DNA of 36,764 nucleotides from Candidatus Freyarchaeota archaeon. GTDB lineage: Archaea; Asgardarchaeota; Jordiarchaeia; Jordiarchaeales; Jordiarchaeaceae. The stretch is taken from the NCBI GenBank assembly GCA_030587365.1, contig JAUQZE010000048.1:1-36764 (forward strand), given 5' to 3'. Made by a program: the position numbers and the translations under genes. A model generated the notes under the pieces. That model made no database searches. It was not told the DNA's origin and worked only from the letters and a program-made list of their open reading frames with translations. Of the stretch, positions 8,390 to 16,771 are shown in pieces. The first letter of the stretch is position 1, and each line of letters starts with the position of its first letter.

Positions 8390-9484
8390 ATGAATATGGT
8401 CGAATCATCTAAACCTAGAAAGAAAGTCAAGGCAAATCCAAGGGTGAGTATAATAATTGTTCATTTTAATGGTGTTGAGGTTCTTGACAGGTGTCTGAAA
8501 TTCCTCTCCAAAATTGACTACGACAACTACGAGGTTATACTCGTGGATAACGCCTCAACGGATAACAGTGTGGAATTTGTTAGGGACAACTACCCATGGG
8601 TTAGGATTGTAGAGAATGAAAGAAACCTGGCCTTCGCTGAAGGGAATAACAGGGGGTTGAGGTACGCTACGGGGGAATACATTGTACTCCTGAATAATGA
8701 CACTGAGGTAACCCCAAACTGGCTAAGGGAATTGGTAAGGCTTGCGGAGTCAGATCCAAGCATAGGTATCTGTGGTTCTAAAATACTTGATATGGAAAAC
8801 AGGAACATAATACAGGTTGTGGGGGCGCTGTGCGACATATACGGTGCAACAATTAACCAAGGAATAGGTGAAGAGGATAATAACCAGTATGATACGGTGA
8901 GTGACACCTTCTTTGTCTGCGGCGCAAGTCTTTTAATAAAACGTGAAGTGGTTGAAAAGATAGGCTTGTTTGACCCGAAGTTCTTCTTCCTTGCCGAGGA
9001 CGTGGATCTGTGCTGGCGTGCTCACCTAGCTGGATACAGGGTTGTGGTTAACCCCTTTTCAGTCCTTTACCACAAGGGCGGATACTCGCTCCCTAGTACA
9101 AAGGTAAGTGAAATCGCAACAAGCGGGAGGGGTGGAGACAGGTATAGAACCTCAGCTAAGAGGAGATATTTCGCGGAAAGAAACACGTTAAGAGCGGTTC
9201 TTAAAAATTATAGTTCATCCTCTCTCGTAAAGATAGTACCCAGACTTCTTGCAATATATTTTGCTGAGACCGAGCTTTACCTGTTGAGTGGAAGATTCAA
9301 AGTGGCGCGCCAAATGATAAGTGCGCTTCTTTGGAACATAAAGAACCTTAGGGACACTTGGCGCCTGCACGAAAGCATCCAAAGTATACGTGAGAGAAGC
9401 GACAAGGAAATCCAAAAAAAAATGCTGAAAAGGAGTGCTAAAATACAGATGTTCACTAAAATGGGTGTCCCTCAATTCGAGTAG
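8390..9484 (+). CDS. GT2 glycosyltransferase, rhamnosyltransferase-like (WbbL type)
   Basis: A GT-A fold enzyme of family GT2. The order is VSIIIVHFNGVEVLDRCL (nucleotide-binding start), ILVDNASTDNSVEFV, then RNLAFAEGNNRGL and VLLNNDTEVTPNWL, which supplies the acidic metal-binding position. The later FFLAEDVDLCWRAHLAGY block is characteristic of WbbL/RfbF-like dTDP-rhamnosyl transferases. The C-terminal 100 residues are basic and may dock on membrane or lipid carrier. No transmembrane segment is present. The ATG at 8390 is preceded by GGAAAGGGA; a second ATG at 8396 is possible. It ends 10 bp from the convergent rmlA gene, which fits use of a dTDP sugar. Donor specificity is inferred from similarity and context. 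Confidence 0.86.
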   Translation: MNMVESSKPRKKVKANPRVSIIIVHFNGVEVLDRCLKFLSKIDYDNYEVILVDNASTDNSVEFVRDNYPWVRIVENERNLAFAEGNNRGLRYATGEYIVLLNNDTEVTPNWLRELVRLAESDPSIGICGSKILDMENRNIIQVVGALCDIYGATINQGIGEEDNNQYDTVSDTFFVCGASLLIKREVVEKIGLFDPKFFFLAEDVDLCWRAHLAGYRVVVNPFSVLYHKGGYSLPSTKVSEIATSGRGGDRYRTSAKRRYFAERNTLRAVLKNYSSSSLVKIVPRLLAIYFAETELYLLSGRFKVARQMISALLWNIKNLRDTWRLHESIQSIRERSDKEIQKKMLKRSAKIQMFTKMGVPQFE

Positions 9485-9494
9485 AAATTAATGG

Positions 9495-10562
9495 TTATAA
9501 GCTCAGGCTAGAGCGGTCACCCACTATTAATTTCTGAGACTTCGGAATACTATCGTCTGCGGAGACAATTGTTACGTTTCTACTTATCAGGCTGTCAGTT
9601 ATCCTTTTCTCGCAGATTATCTTTGTTTCCGACATAACTATCGAATACTCTATTTCCCCACCTCTAATCATCACGGAGTTCCCAATAGATGTGTACGGAC
9701 CAATGTAGGTTTTCGGCCCAATCTCACAGTTCTCCCCAATGACTACCGGACCTCTTATGCAGCAACCGCTGTGGATAATCGTTCCTCTACCGATTTGAAC
9801 ATCTCCCTGTATCACAGAACCTTCCTCAACCTCACCTAGGTTCAACGGTTCAAGATCTGTTAGCACAAGCCGGTTTGCCTCCAGTAGGTCTTCGGGTCTC
9901 CCTGTGTCCTTCCACCAGCCTGAAACTATGTGGGCATGTATCTTATAGCCAGAATCCACCAGTTTTTGTATTGCGTCAGTAATCTCCAACTCGTTCCTCC
10001 ACGAAGGCTTTATCTTATCTATAGCGTCGAAAATTGAGGGTTTGAATAGGTAGACGCCAACCAGTGCTAGGTCGCTTTTGGGCTCCTTCGGCTTTTCAAC
10101 CAGTTTAATAACCTCCCCATCCCTCAGCTCTACAACCCCAAACCTCTGAGGGTTCTTCACTTTGGAAAGAGCGATAACAGTTTCTGGTTTGTTTTTCTCA
10201 AAGTCCTCCACGAGGCTGTCTATCCCGTCTTTAAGGAGGTTGTCTCCGAGGTATGTTACGAACGGCTCGTCGCCAACGAAGTCTTTTGAGATTGATACAG
10301 CGTGCGCTATTCCCTTCGGTTCACCCTGCTCAATATAGGTCACCTTAACTCCAAATTCGGAGCCGTCCCCGATTAGCTCTTTTACCCCTTCCTTTATAGG
10401 TCCCAGAATTATTCCAATATCTCTTATTCCCGAGTTTCTCAGATGCTCAAGACCATAAAGGATAATCGGCTTGTTAGCTATAGGTAGCATGTGTTTGTTC
10501 CCCGTGTATGTTAGAGGCCTCAAACGGGTTCCATGACCACCAGCCAGCAGCAACCCCTTCAT
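9495..10562 (-). CDS. rmlA: Glucose-1-phosphate thymidylyltransferase, long (RmlA-long) form
   Basis: This transfers a nucleotidyl group to glucose 1-phosphate to make dTDP-glucose, or UDP-glucose in some relatives. The N-terminus has the signature GLLLAGGHGTRLRPLTYTG with the sugar-phosphate lysine shortly after (NKHMLPIANKP). Further on are EPFVTYLGDNLL and the VEKPKEP loop. After about residue 240 there are hexapeptide-like repeats forming a left-handed beta-helix (GDVQIGRGTIIHSG, RGPVVIGENCEIGPKTYIG), which define the long RmlA form of about 355 residues, matching this length. ATG 10562 gives the family-typical start MKGLLLAGG; an in-frame GTG at 10568 with GGTG upstream is the alternative. 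A TATA-like TTTATAATT lies near 10614-10623. The dTDP-glucose product would feed rmlB at 14601. Confidence 0.9.
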   Translation of the reverse strand: MKGLLLAGGHGTRLRPLTYTGNKHMLPIANKPIILYGLEHLRNSGIRDIGIILGPIKEGVKELIGDGSEFGVKVTYIEQGEPKGIAHAVSISKDFVGDEPFVTYLGDNLLKDGIDSLVEDFEKNKPETVIALSKVKNPQRFGVVELRDGEVIKLVEKPKEPKSDLALVGVYLFKPSIFDAIDKIKPSWRNELEITDAIQKLVDSGYKIHAHIVSGWWKDTGRPEDLLEANRLVLTDLEPLNLGEVEEGSVIQGDVQIGRGTIIHSGCCIRGPVVIGENCEIGPKTYIGPYTSIGNSVMIRGGEIEYSIVMSETKIICEKRITDSLISRNVTIVSADDSIPKSQKLIVGDRSSLSL

Positions 10563-10945
10563 AGACACTTACACCTTCAACCTTCGTGCTCGAAGTTACT
10601 AATATCCTTGAGGAATTATAAATCTTCACTCGCTGATATCTTTTTACATAATTTTGCCTTTGTTCATCGTATTACCCTATGAAAGCTAGACTTTATAAAA
10701 TAAGCTTGAATATATACTTATGGAATGTTTACTTTCTAAATAAGGTGAACAGAAAATTAACCAATTATGCAACAAGGCACCCGCTGACGCAGTAACAGTA
10801 AATCTGTTAGGGACACAACGCTCTAGGGGGAATAGTAAGAACGGAGGAGTTCATCACCCCCACGACTTCCCATTGAAAAACTGAACTAGCCAAACGTAGT
10901 AGATTGCACCTAATCTTGCGTGGAACCGCTGCTGGTATGGAATAA
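10563..10945. other. Divergent intergenic region between rmlA and the 3-dehydratase gene
   Basis: No gene is visible. A perfect hairpin, TAACAG-TAAAT-CTGTTA, lies at 10793-10809. The rmlA promoter is probably the minus-strand TTTATAATT near 10614-10623. I looked for a C/D-box RNA around 10845 and did not find a matching D box. Confidence 0.35.
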
Positions 10946-10956
10946 TAATATATATT
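10946..10956 (+). promoter_or_regulatory. TATA box ahead of the 3-dehydratase gene
   Basis: TAATATATATT is followed about 25 bp later by the expected transcript start (about 10978). The leader of about 40 bases contains AAAGGAGTG just before the TTG start at 11017. Confidence 0.5.
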
Positions 10957-11016
10957 GAGGCGGGTGTCAGATTTATCATACGAACCGATTAACGTTAATG
11001 AAAGGAGTGTTGTGTA

Positions 11017-12330
11017 TTGAACAAAGTCAAGGGACAGAAGTCAGAGAACGAGATTAGGGAGCGTCTGTTTCAGACACTCAAGGATTTCTATGAGAAGTCG
11101 GCTGGGGATGTGTTTATCCCCGGAGAGACTATGATTCACTACTCGAGTGCAATTTTTGACCACAGAGAGGTGTTTGCAGCGCTGGAGACAGTTCTGGATG
11201 GGTGGCTGGGTGTCGGTAAGATGGCTGCGTGTTTTGAGGAGGAGTTTTCAAAGTTTCTGGAAACAAAAAATACGGTTTTAACTAACTCAGGTTCTTCTGC
11301 AAACCTTCTGGCTGTTTCCTCACTAAAGCTGGAGAGAGGGTGTGAGGTAATAACCCCTGCTGTGACCTTTCCAACCACCTTCAACCCATTGGTTCAGAAC
11401 TGTTTGAAACCGGTCTTGCTTGATGTTGACTCAGAGACCTACAACATTAATCCCGATGATTTGGAGAAAGCTGTTTCAGAGAAAACTCGTCTCATAATGA
11501 TACCTCACACACTGGGCAACCCCAACGATATGAGTGCTATAATGGACTTTGCTGAGGACAATAACCTGTTCGTTATTGAGGACGCTTGCGACGCCCTGGG
11601 CTCAAAATTTAACGGCAAATACGTTTCCACTTTTGGCAACATGGGAACCTTTTCGTTTTACCCCGCTCACCACATGACCATGGGCGAGGGAGGTGCTGTA
11701 GTTTCAAACGACTCTGAACTGAGCATAACCGTCAGGTCAATGAGGGATTGGGGCAGGGCTTGTGTATGCCCTGTGTGCAGAATAGCTCTAGACCCTAATG
11801 CGAGTTGTCCCCTAAGGTTTAAGGGGGATATACTTCCCGACTACGACAAGAAATACGTTTATATTAACATTGGGTATAACTTGAAGCCCTTAGAACTCCA
11901 AGCGGCATTCGGTCTTCAGCAATTGAAAAGGTTACCCGAATTCATAAGGAGGAGGAAAGAGAACTTTAAAATTCTATTTAACGCATTTCTAGAGTATGAG
12001 GACTACTTCATTCTTCCAAAGTCGATTAAGGGGGCGGATCCCTGCTGGTTTGCTTTCCCCCTAACAGTGCGGGACCCGGCTCCTTTCAATAGGAAAGACG
12101 CCGTAGAGTGGTTTGAGAGACATAAAATCGCGACGAGGATGCTATTTGCAGGGAATATCATTCGGCAACCCGCCTACCGAGACATCGACTGCCGAGTGGT
12201 CGGAGACCTCAAAAACTCTGATAAGGTAATGTCTGGAACCTTCTTCATTGGACTACACCCAGGAATAGATGAAGCTAGAATGAACTACATCTTAGACATT
12301 GTGGAAAAATTCGGGGGGAAATACCTGTGA
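11017..12330 (+). CDS. rfbH: Nucleotide-sugar 3-dehydratase, B6/[2Fe-2S] (RfbH/DdhC/SpnQ family)
   Basis: A DegT/DnrJ/EryC1-fold enzyme that removes the C3 hydroxyl of a 4-keto-6-deoxy nucleotide sugar, the first step to 3,6-dideoxyhexoses. Length (437) equals Salmonella RfbH. Two traits mark this subfamily. The aldimine-forming lysine of ordinary aminotransferases is replaced by histidine in SFYPAHHMTMGEGG (H218, next to H219), so PMP is bound non-covalently. Four cysteines (C249, C251, C254, C264) follow RDWGRA in the C-x-C-x2-C spacing that holds the [2Fe-2S] cluster. GSSANLL and EDACDALGS are the other cofactor blocks. TTG 11017 follows AAAGGAGTG. The stop overlaps the next start by 4 bases (GTGA). 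No E3-type reductase is in the window, so electrons may come from cellular ferredoxin, as reported for SpnQ. With rmlA and rmlB nearby and no rfbF/rfbG, the substrate may be dTDP-linked; this is inference. Confidence 0.88.
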   Translation: MNKVKGQKSENEIRERLFQTLKDFYEKSAGDVFIPGETMIHYSSAIFDHREVFAALETVLDGWLGVGKMAACFEEEFSKFLETKNTVLTNSGSSANLLAVSSLKLERGCEVITPAVTFPTTFNPLVQNCLKPVLLDVDSETYNINPDDLEKAVSEKTRLIMIPHTLGNPNDMSAIMDFAEDNNLFVIEDACDALGSKFNGKYVSTFGNMGTFSFYPAHHMTMGEGGAVVSNDSELSITVRSMRDWGRACVCPVCRIALDPNASCPLRFKGDILPDYDKKYVYINIGYNLKPLELQAAFGLQQLKRLPEFIRRRKENFKILFNAFLEYEDYFILPKSIKGADPCWFAFPLTVRDPAPFNRKDAVEWFERHKIATRMLFAGNIIRQPAYRDIDCRVVGDLKNSDKVMSGTFFIGLHPGIDEARMNYILDIVEKFGGKYL

Positions 12331-13316
12331 AGGACTACGAAATCAGGAACATGACTGGAGAAAATGTTTTAATAACGGGGGGTCTGGGCTTCTTGGGAAG
12401 CAACCTCGCACACAAGCTTATCGACCTCGGTGCAAACGTCACAGTATACACACGCACCCTAGATAAAATAAAGAATGTCAAGGAGATAAGAGACAAACTA
12501 AAAATTGTGCTAGGTGACATCCTTGACTTGGAAAAGGTTAAGGAGTGTGTAAAGAACCAAGACTACATATTCCACTTCGCTGGCCAGATAAGCCACTTCA
12601 AGTCCATGTCCGACCCACATCTCGACATAGATGTGAATTGCAAAGGCACAATAAACGTGCTTGAGTCCTGCAGAATTTTCAATGATACTGCTAAAATTCT
12701 TTTCTCTGGAACACGGGGAGAAGTGGGGAAACCTATTTCCAACCCTGTTGATGAAACCCATAGGGAAGACCCCGTTGATATTTATGCTGTAAACAAGCTA
12801 GCCGCTGAGAAGTACTGCTTGGTCTACTACAAGGTTTACGGAATCCCCGTCTCATCCATCCGGATAACCAATGTGTTTGGACCGAGACAGCAGATGAAGC
12901 ATGGTGAGTGGGGTGTCTTGAACTTCTTCATAGGAAAGGCGATGCTTGAGGAGCCGATAGTTATTTACGGGAAGGGCGAACAGTTGAGAGACTACAACTA
13001 TGTTGAAAACGTTGTTGACGCTTTCTTACTTGCCGCGCAGAGCGATAAGGCAAACGGGGAGGTCTTCATGCTCGGCACAAACAGGGGAATCTCACTCGTT
13101 GACATAGTGAAGTTGGTCATAAAAATCGTTGGAAAAGGAAGTTACGAACACGCTCCCTTCCCAAAGGAAATCAACAAGAAACTAGACATAGGCGACTTCG
13201 TAGTCAACTACAGCAAGATTAACAGACTACTCGATTGGTACCCCAAAATCAGCCTAGAAGAAGGGCTGGAAAGAACGGTAGAATTTTACAGGGAACGGTT
13301 AAACGAGTACATTTAA
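12327..13316 (+). CDS. NAD-dependent epimerase/dehydratase (SDR), coupled to the 3-dehydratase
   Basis: An extended SDR with Rossmann motif GGLGFLG (residues 18-24), a catalytic Ser/Thr in FSGTRGEVG, and the Y153-xxx-K157 pair in DIYAVNKLAAEKY. RDYNYVENVVDAFLLA is the usual C-terminal substrate-domain helix. The GTG start overlaps the dehydratase stop by 4 bases, so the two proteins are made together. A role on the dehydratase product, as 4-ketoreductase or C2/C3/C5 epimerase, is therefore likely. It is a close paralog of the convergent gene at 13343-14341, with the same order of motifs and nearly the same C-terminal ending (FYRERLNEYI versus FYRERLQDYI). The precise reaction cannot be assigned. 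Confidence 0.85.
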   Translation: MKDYEIRNMTGENVLITGGLGFLGSNLAHKLIDLGANVTVYTRTLDKIKNVKEIRDKLKIVLGDILDLEKVKECVKNQDYIFHFAGQISHFKSMSDPHLDIDVNCKGTINVLESCRIFNDTAKILFSGTRGEVGKPISNPVDETHREDPVDIYAVNKLAAEKYCLVYYKVYGIPVSSIRITNVFGPRQQMKHGEWGVLNFFIGKAMLEEPIVIYGKGEQLRDYNYVENVVDAFLLAAQSDKANGEVFMLGTNRGISLVDIVKLVIKIVGKGSYEHAPFPKEINKKLDIGDFVVNYSKINRLLDWYPKISLEEGLERTVEFYRERLNEYI

Positions 13317-13342
13317 CCTAAAAATTCCTCTTGGAGGATCTG

Positions 13343-14341
13343 TTAGATGTAATCCTGCAGTCTCTCCCTGTAGAAGTTAACTGTTTTTTTGAGACCTTCC
13401 TCTATGCCCGTTGTGGGATGCCAACCTAGTGTTCTGTGTATTTTTTCGTAAGTTACAAAAAAGTTACCAATCTCGATTTTCTTGCTTTCTTCAGGCCATG
13501 GAACGTGCTCGTAGCTTCCGTGTCCAACTGTTTTAATTATGAGCTTAATGAGGTCGATTATCGAGATTTCCTTTCCCGAGCCGATTAGGAAGAACTCTCC
13601 GTCGGATTTTTCGCTTTGAGTGGCAAGTATTAGGGCGTCAACCATATCGTCGATGTAGTTGTAGTCGCGTGTCTGTTTCCCCTCACCGTACACCGTTATA
13701 ACCTCATTTAGCATAGCTCTACGGATGAACCAGTTGAGTATCCCGAACTTAGCATGCTTCATCTGAGACCTCGGCCCATAACCATTGTTTAACCTGATGC
13801 ATGTTGTGTGCATCCCGTAGGCACTGTGGTAAACCATGTGATACTTCTCAGCAGCTAACTTGTTAACTCCATAAATGTCGGTTGGGTTCTCAGGATGAGT
13901 TTCATCGGCTGGAGAGCGAATAAGCCTCCCCAACTGCCCTCTGGTGCCTGAGTACACGATTTTTACACTATCGTTGTACTTCCTGCAGGCCTTCAGAACA
14001 TTCATAATACCCCTGCAGTTGATATCAATGTCGAGGAGGGGATCCTCCATAGAGTCTAGGTGGCTGGACTGAGCGGCGTTATTAAAAATGACTTCTTTGT
14101 CTTTAATGTGCTCCCTTAAAAGGTTGAAGTCGCGTATGTCTCCGATAACCACCTCAACCCTGTCTTGGATTTCCCTTATGTTTGCCATATTTGCACCAGA
14201 TGTCTCAATCATAGCATCATAAATTGTCACCTCTGCTCCGAGTTCAACGAGCTTTTGGGCCAGATTGCTGCCCACGAAGCCAAGCCCACCTGTAACTAGC
14301 ACACGCTGTCCATCCATTCTTGCCAAAGAGTATTCCTTCAT
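13343..14341 (-). CDS. NAD-dependent epimerase/dehydratase (SDR), convergent paralog
   Basis: An extended SDR with GGLGFVG (residues 18-24), YSGTRGQLG carrying the catalytic Ser/Thr, and the Y157-xxx-K161 pair in DIYGVNKLAAEKY. IRLNNGYGPRSQMKHAKFG parallels IRITNVFGPRQQMKHGEWG of the neighbour at 12327, so the two arose by duplication. They lie tail to tail with only 26 bp between stops. I place the start at ATG 14341 (or the adjacent ATG 14344): it aligns exactly with the paralog, and a TATA box at 14392-14398 puts the transcript start near 14370, downstream of the longer GTG start at 14380. It probably acts on a related deoxy nucleotide sugar; substrate unknown. Confidence 0.85.
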   Translation of the reverse strand: MKEYSLARMDGQRVLVTGGLGFVGSNLAQKLVELGAEVTIYDAMIETSGANMANIREIQDRVEVVIGDIRDFNLLREHIKDKEVIFNNAAQSSHLDSMEDPLLDIDINCRGIMNVLKACRKYNDSVKIVYSGTRGQLGRLIRSPADETHPENPTDIYGVNKLAAEKYHMVYHSAYGMHTTCIRLNNGYGPRSQMKHAKFGILNWFIRRAMLNEVITVYGEGKQTRDYNYIDDMVDALILATQSEKSDGEFFLIGSGKEISIIDLIKLIIKTVGHGSYEHVPWPEESKKIEIGNFFVTYEKIHRTLGWHPTTGIEEGLKKTVNFYRERLQDYI

Positions 14342-14391
14342 CATTTTTCCATACTTCCACAGTTTCTGAAAACCTTCCACTCGTGGAAACG

Positions 14392-14398
14392 TATTTAA
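14392..14398 (-). promoter_or_regulatory. TATA box for the minus-strand SDR gene
   Basis: On the minus strand the sequence CCTTAAATAC contains a TTAAATA box. The expected start of transcription is about 14370, 26-29 bases ahead of the paired ATG codons at 14344 and 14341. This argues against the GTG at 14380. Confidence 0.45.
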
Positions 14399-14600
14399 GG
14401 TTTACTGAAGCTTTTTTAAAATAGCCCCTAAGGCTAGGAATAAATGCACACCCTCTGTATAGATTGGAAAGTCGGATAATAATTCCTATCCACATTAGCA
14501 TAGTCTTCCGCAGTTATATCCACTGAGACGATTCCAACTCGTAGGGTGTTGCCTCCCTGATCGGATCTCTTCGATGAGAGTAGTTTTGGAAGTGGTCTTG

Positions 14601-15551
14601 TTGAGGGTTATGATTACTGGTGGTGCGGGTTTCATAGGTAGTAATTTTGTCCGCTATATGCTTGAGAAGTATGACTACGAGCTTGTTGTCCTAGATAAGT
14701 TAACTTATGCGGGTAGGCTGGAGAACCTGCAGGATGTGCTGGAAGGAATAGAGTTCATTAAGGGTGACATTTGCGTTAGGGAGGACATCGAGAGAGCGGG
14801 GCGCTGTGATGTTATCTTCAACTTTGCTGCAGAGACTCATGTTGACCGTTCGATAATGGACGCCGGCCTCTTCATAAGAACAGACATCCTCGGCACCCAC
14901 AACCTTCTAGAGTACTCCAGAAGAACAGATGCCGCCCTCGTCCAGATATCAACAGATGAAGTTTACGGCAGCATAGAGAAAGACTCATTTAAAGAGGCAG
15001 ACCCCTTAGACCCCTCCTCACCCTACTCGGCGAGTAAGGCCAGCGCAGATATGCTAGTCAGAGCTTACTACAAGACGTATGATCTACCTGTGATAATAAC
15101 CAGAAGTTCTAACAATTTCGGCCCCTTCCAGTACCCTGAAAAGCTTGTACCACTTTTTATAATAAACGCTCTACTAGACAGGCCTCTACCCCTATATGGA
15201 GACGGTGGAAACATCAGAGACTGGATATACGTTCAAGATAACTGTGAAGCCATAGAACTTGCCTTCCAGAAGGGGAAAAGGGGTGAAATCTACAACATCG
15301 GAGGAGGAAACGAGAAAACCAACCTAGAAATCACTCACCTTATTCTTGAAAGCCTGAAAAAGCCGAAGAGTTTGATACAATTTGTGAAGGACAGGAAAGG
15401 ACATGACTGGCGCTATTCGCTCGACTGCAGTAAGATAAGAAAACTGGGCTGGAAGCCCAGACACGATTTTGAAACCGTCCTGAAAGCCACCATAAACTGG
15501 TATCGGGAAAACGAGTGGTGGTGGAGACCATTAATTCAAAGCCCCACGTAA
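14601..15551 (+). CDS. rmlB: dTDP-glucose 4,6-dehydratase
   Basis: This converts dTDP-glucose to dTDP-4-keto-6-deoxyglucose, the branch point for rhamnose and many deoxy sugars. The sequence has GGAGFIG (residues 7-13), NFAAETHVDRSI, the RmlB-specific catalytic triplet T118-D119-E120 in QISTDEVYGS, and Y142-xxx-K146 in SPYSASK. RSSNNFGPFQYPEKLVP and the C-terminal RKGHDWRYSLD are strong family signatures. Length is slightly below the usual 320-360. The best start is TTG 14601: it gives MRVMITGGAG and has GGAAGTGGT just upstream. ATG 14574 in the same frame would add nine residues not seen in relatives. No rmlC or rmlD is in the window, so rhamnose is not proven as the product. Confidence 0.92.
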   Translation: MRVMITGGAGFIGSNFVRYMLEKYDYELVVLDKLTYAGRLENLQDVLEGIEFIKGDICVREDIERAGRCDVIFNFAAETHVDRSIMDAGLFIRTDILGTHNLLEYSRRTDAALVQISTDEVYGSIEKDSFKEADPLDPSSPYSASKASADMLVRAYYKTYDLPVIITRSSNNFGPFQYPEKLVPLFIINALLDRPLPLYGDGGNIRDWIYVQDNCEAIELAFQKGKRGEIYNIGGGNEKTNLEITHLILESLKKPKSLIQFVKDRKGHDWRYSLDCSKIRKLGWKPRHDFETVLKATINWYRENEWWWRPLIQSPT

Positions 15552-15674
15552 AAGCACTTAATCCAGCCGTAACTGTCCCCTTATTTGAGCACCTTGACTA
15601 ATTTTAAAAGCATCTCCCTTCTACTTTGTTGGACTGCTGAACTCGCAGCCAGTGTTGAAAGAAGTTCAATCTAA

Positions 15675-16601
15675 TCATTTTTGCATATAATAATAGGGAA
15701 TTTTCATATTTATTATTCGATTTACTGAAACATTTTGAATTTTTCTTTTATGTAGTATCCCTTCATTTTTCAAAATAATAATTAGAATAGAATGATATAA
15801 GGGTAAAAACTTGCAGATAAACTCATCCAATCTGACTAGGAAAGAGATTAGAAAAGTCGCCACTTTGGTTGGAAAGAGTCTTCTTAAAATGGGCAAACAA
15901 GCGTTATAAGTATATATGAAACGCTTTGGGATACTTGCAGTATATTCTGCAGGCATTGCTTCTATTAAAATACCAGGAATCAGTAATAACGGACTAATCA
16001 TTCTTTTGCTAAAAATATGATAAACTTTTGTTTTTAAAAAATCAAAACTATTGTGGATGAAATTATGAACATGACTATGAGGGAGCTTCTTTCTAATATT
16101 ATCTTCAATAACCTTTTTTGGCTCATGTGGTACTGTAATTACAACCGCCCCACTGGCAACTCTCAGAAGTTCGTGTAGGGCTTTACGAACATCTGTTATA
16201 TGTTCTAAAACTTCACTGCAGATAACAACATCAAACTGCTTATCTTTATATGGCAGTCTATGGATATCAGCAGGGTCCGAGTCTATTTGGAAAATCTCCT
16301 TAGCTCTCTTACACGCTTCTTCAGAAAGATCGCAATTTTTTACTTCTACACCAAATATCTCTCTTGCAATATGAGCTTTATAACCTTCAGCCCCTCCAAC
16401 ATCCAGTAACGAATTAAACTCTAGATGTGATAATGCCTTCATTATTTGATAAATACGAAAATATTCGTAGAAGAGACCTGCTTTATAACTGCCCTTTCGA
16501 AAACCATAGATGGGCTGGTGAGCGAAATAAATACCATGTTCATCACACTTTTTAAACCGCTCATCCAACCAGATTTTAGTTTCTTGCGTATATTTGTCCA
16601 T
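15675..16601 (-). CDS. Class I SAM-dependent methyltransferase with long C-terminal extension
   Basis: A Rossmann methyltransferase with SLLDVGGAEGYKAH as motif I (about residues 64-77), VKNCDLSEEACKRA as strand 2, and FDVVICSEVLEHITDVRKAL, the Methyltransf_11 signature. About 140 further residues contain hydrophobic stretches (for example SPLLLIPGILIEAMP) and a basic tail, perhaps for membrane contact or acceptor binding. The frame is open to ATG 16682. The 27 extra residues look unlike the family, while an A+T-rich AAATTTAAAAAAAC about 30 bp ahead of ATG 16601 would serve as TATA box, so I prefer the shorter form. It lies convergent to rmlB. Its target is unknown. Confidence 0.72.
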   Translation of the reverse strand: MDKYTQETKIWLDERFKKCDEHGIYFAHQPIYGFRKGSYKAGLFYEYFRIYQIMKALSHLEFNSLLDVGGAEGYKAHIAREIFGVEVKNCDLSEEACKRAKEIFQIDSDPADIHRLPYKDKQFDVVICSEVLEHITDVRKALHELLRVASGAVVITVPHEPKKVIEDNIRKKLPHSHVHNFIHNSFDFLKTKVYHIFSKRMISPLLLIPGILIEAMPAEYTASIPKRFIYTYNACLPILRRLFPTKVATFLISFLVRLDEFICKFLPLYHSILIIILKNEGILHKRKIQNVSVNRIINMKIPYYYMQK

Positions 16602-16771
16602 AATAATCTCACTCAGAATTGTTTTTTTAAATTTTGTTGCTTCCCCTCCAAGAGGCTTAGTTACCTCAATTGGCATCCACATCGCAAATTAATGTGAGTA
16701 GATGGAAAGGAAAGAGACACTATCACCTGTAACTAAAGGAACATCTATTAAGGCGGTTGCTTAGAGGAGCG

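Noticed and set aside
10840..10870. Possible C/D-box RNA (GTGATGA on the minus strand)
   Set aside because: No CTGA D box at a suitable distance and no terminal stem; left as unassigned intergenic DNA.
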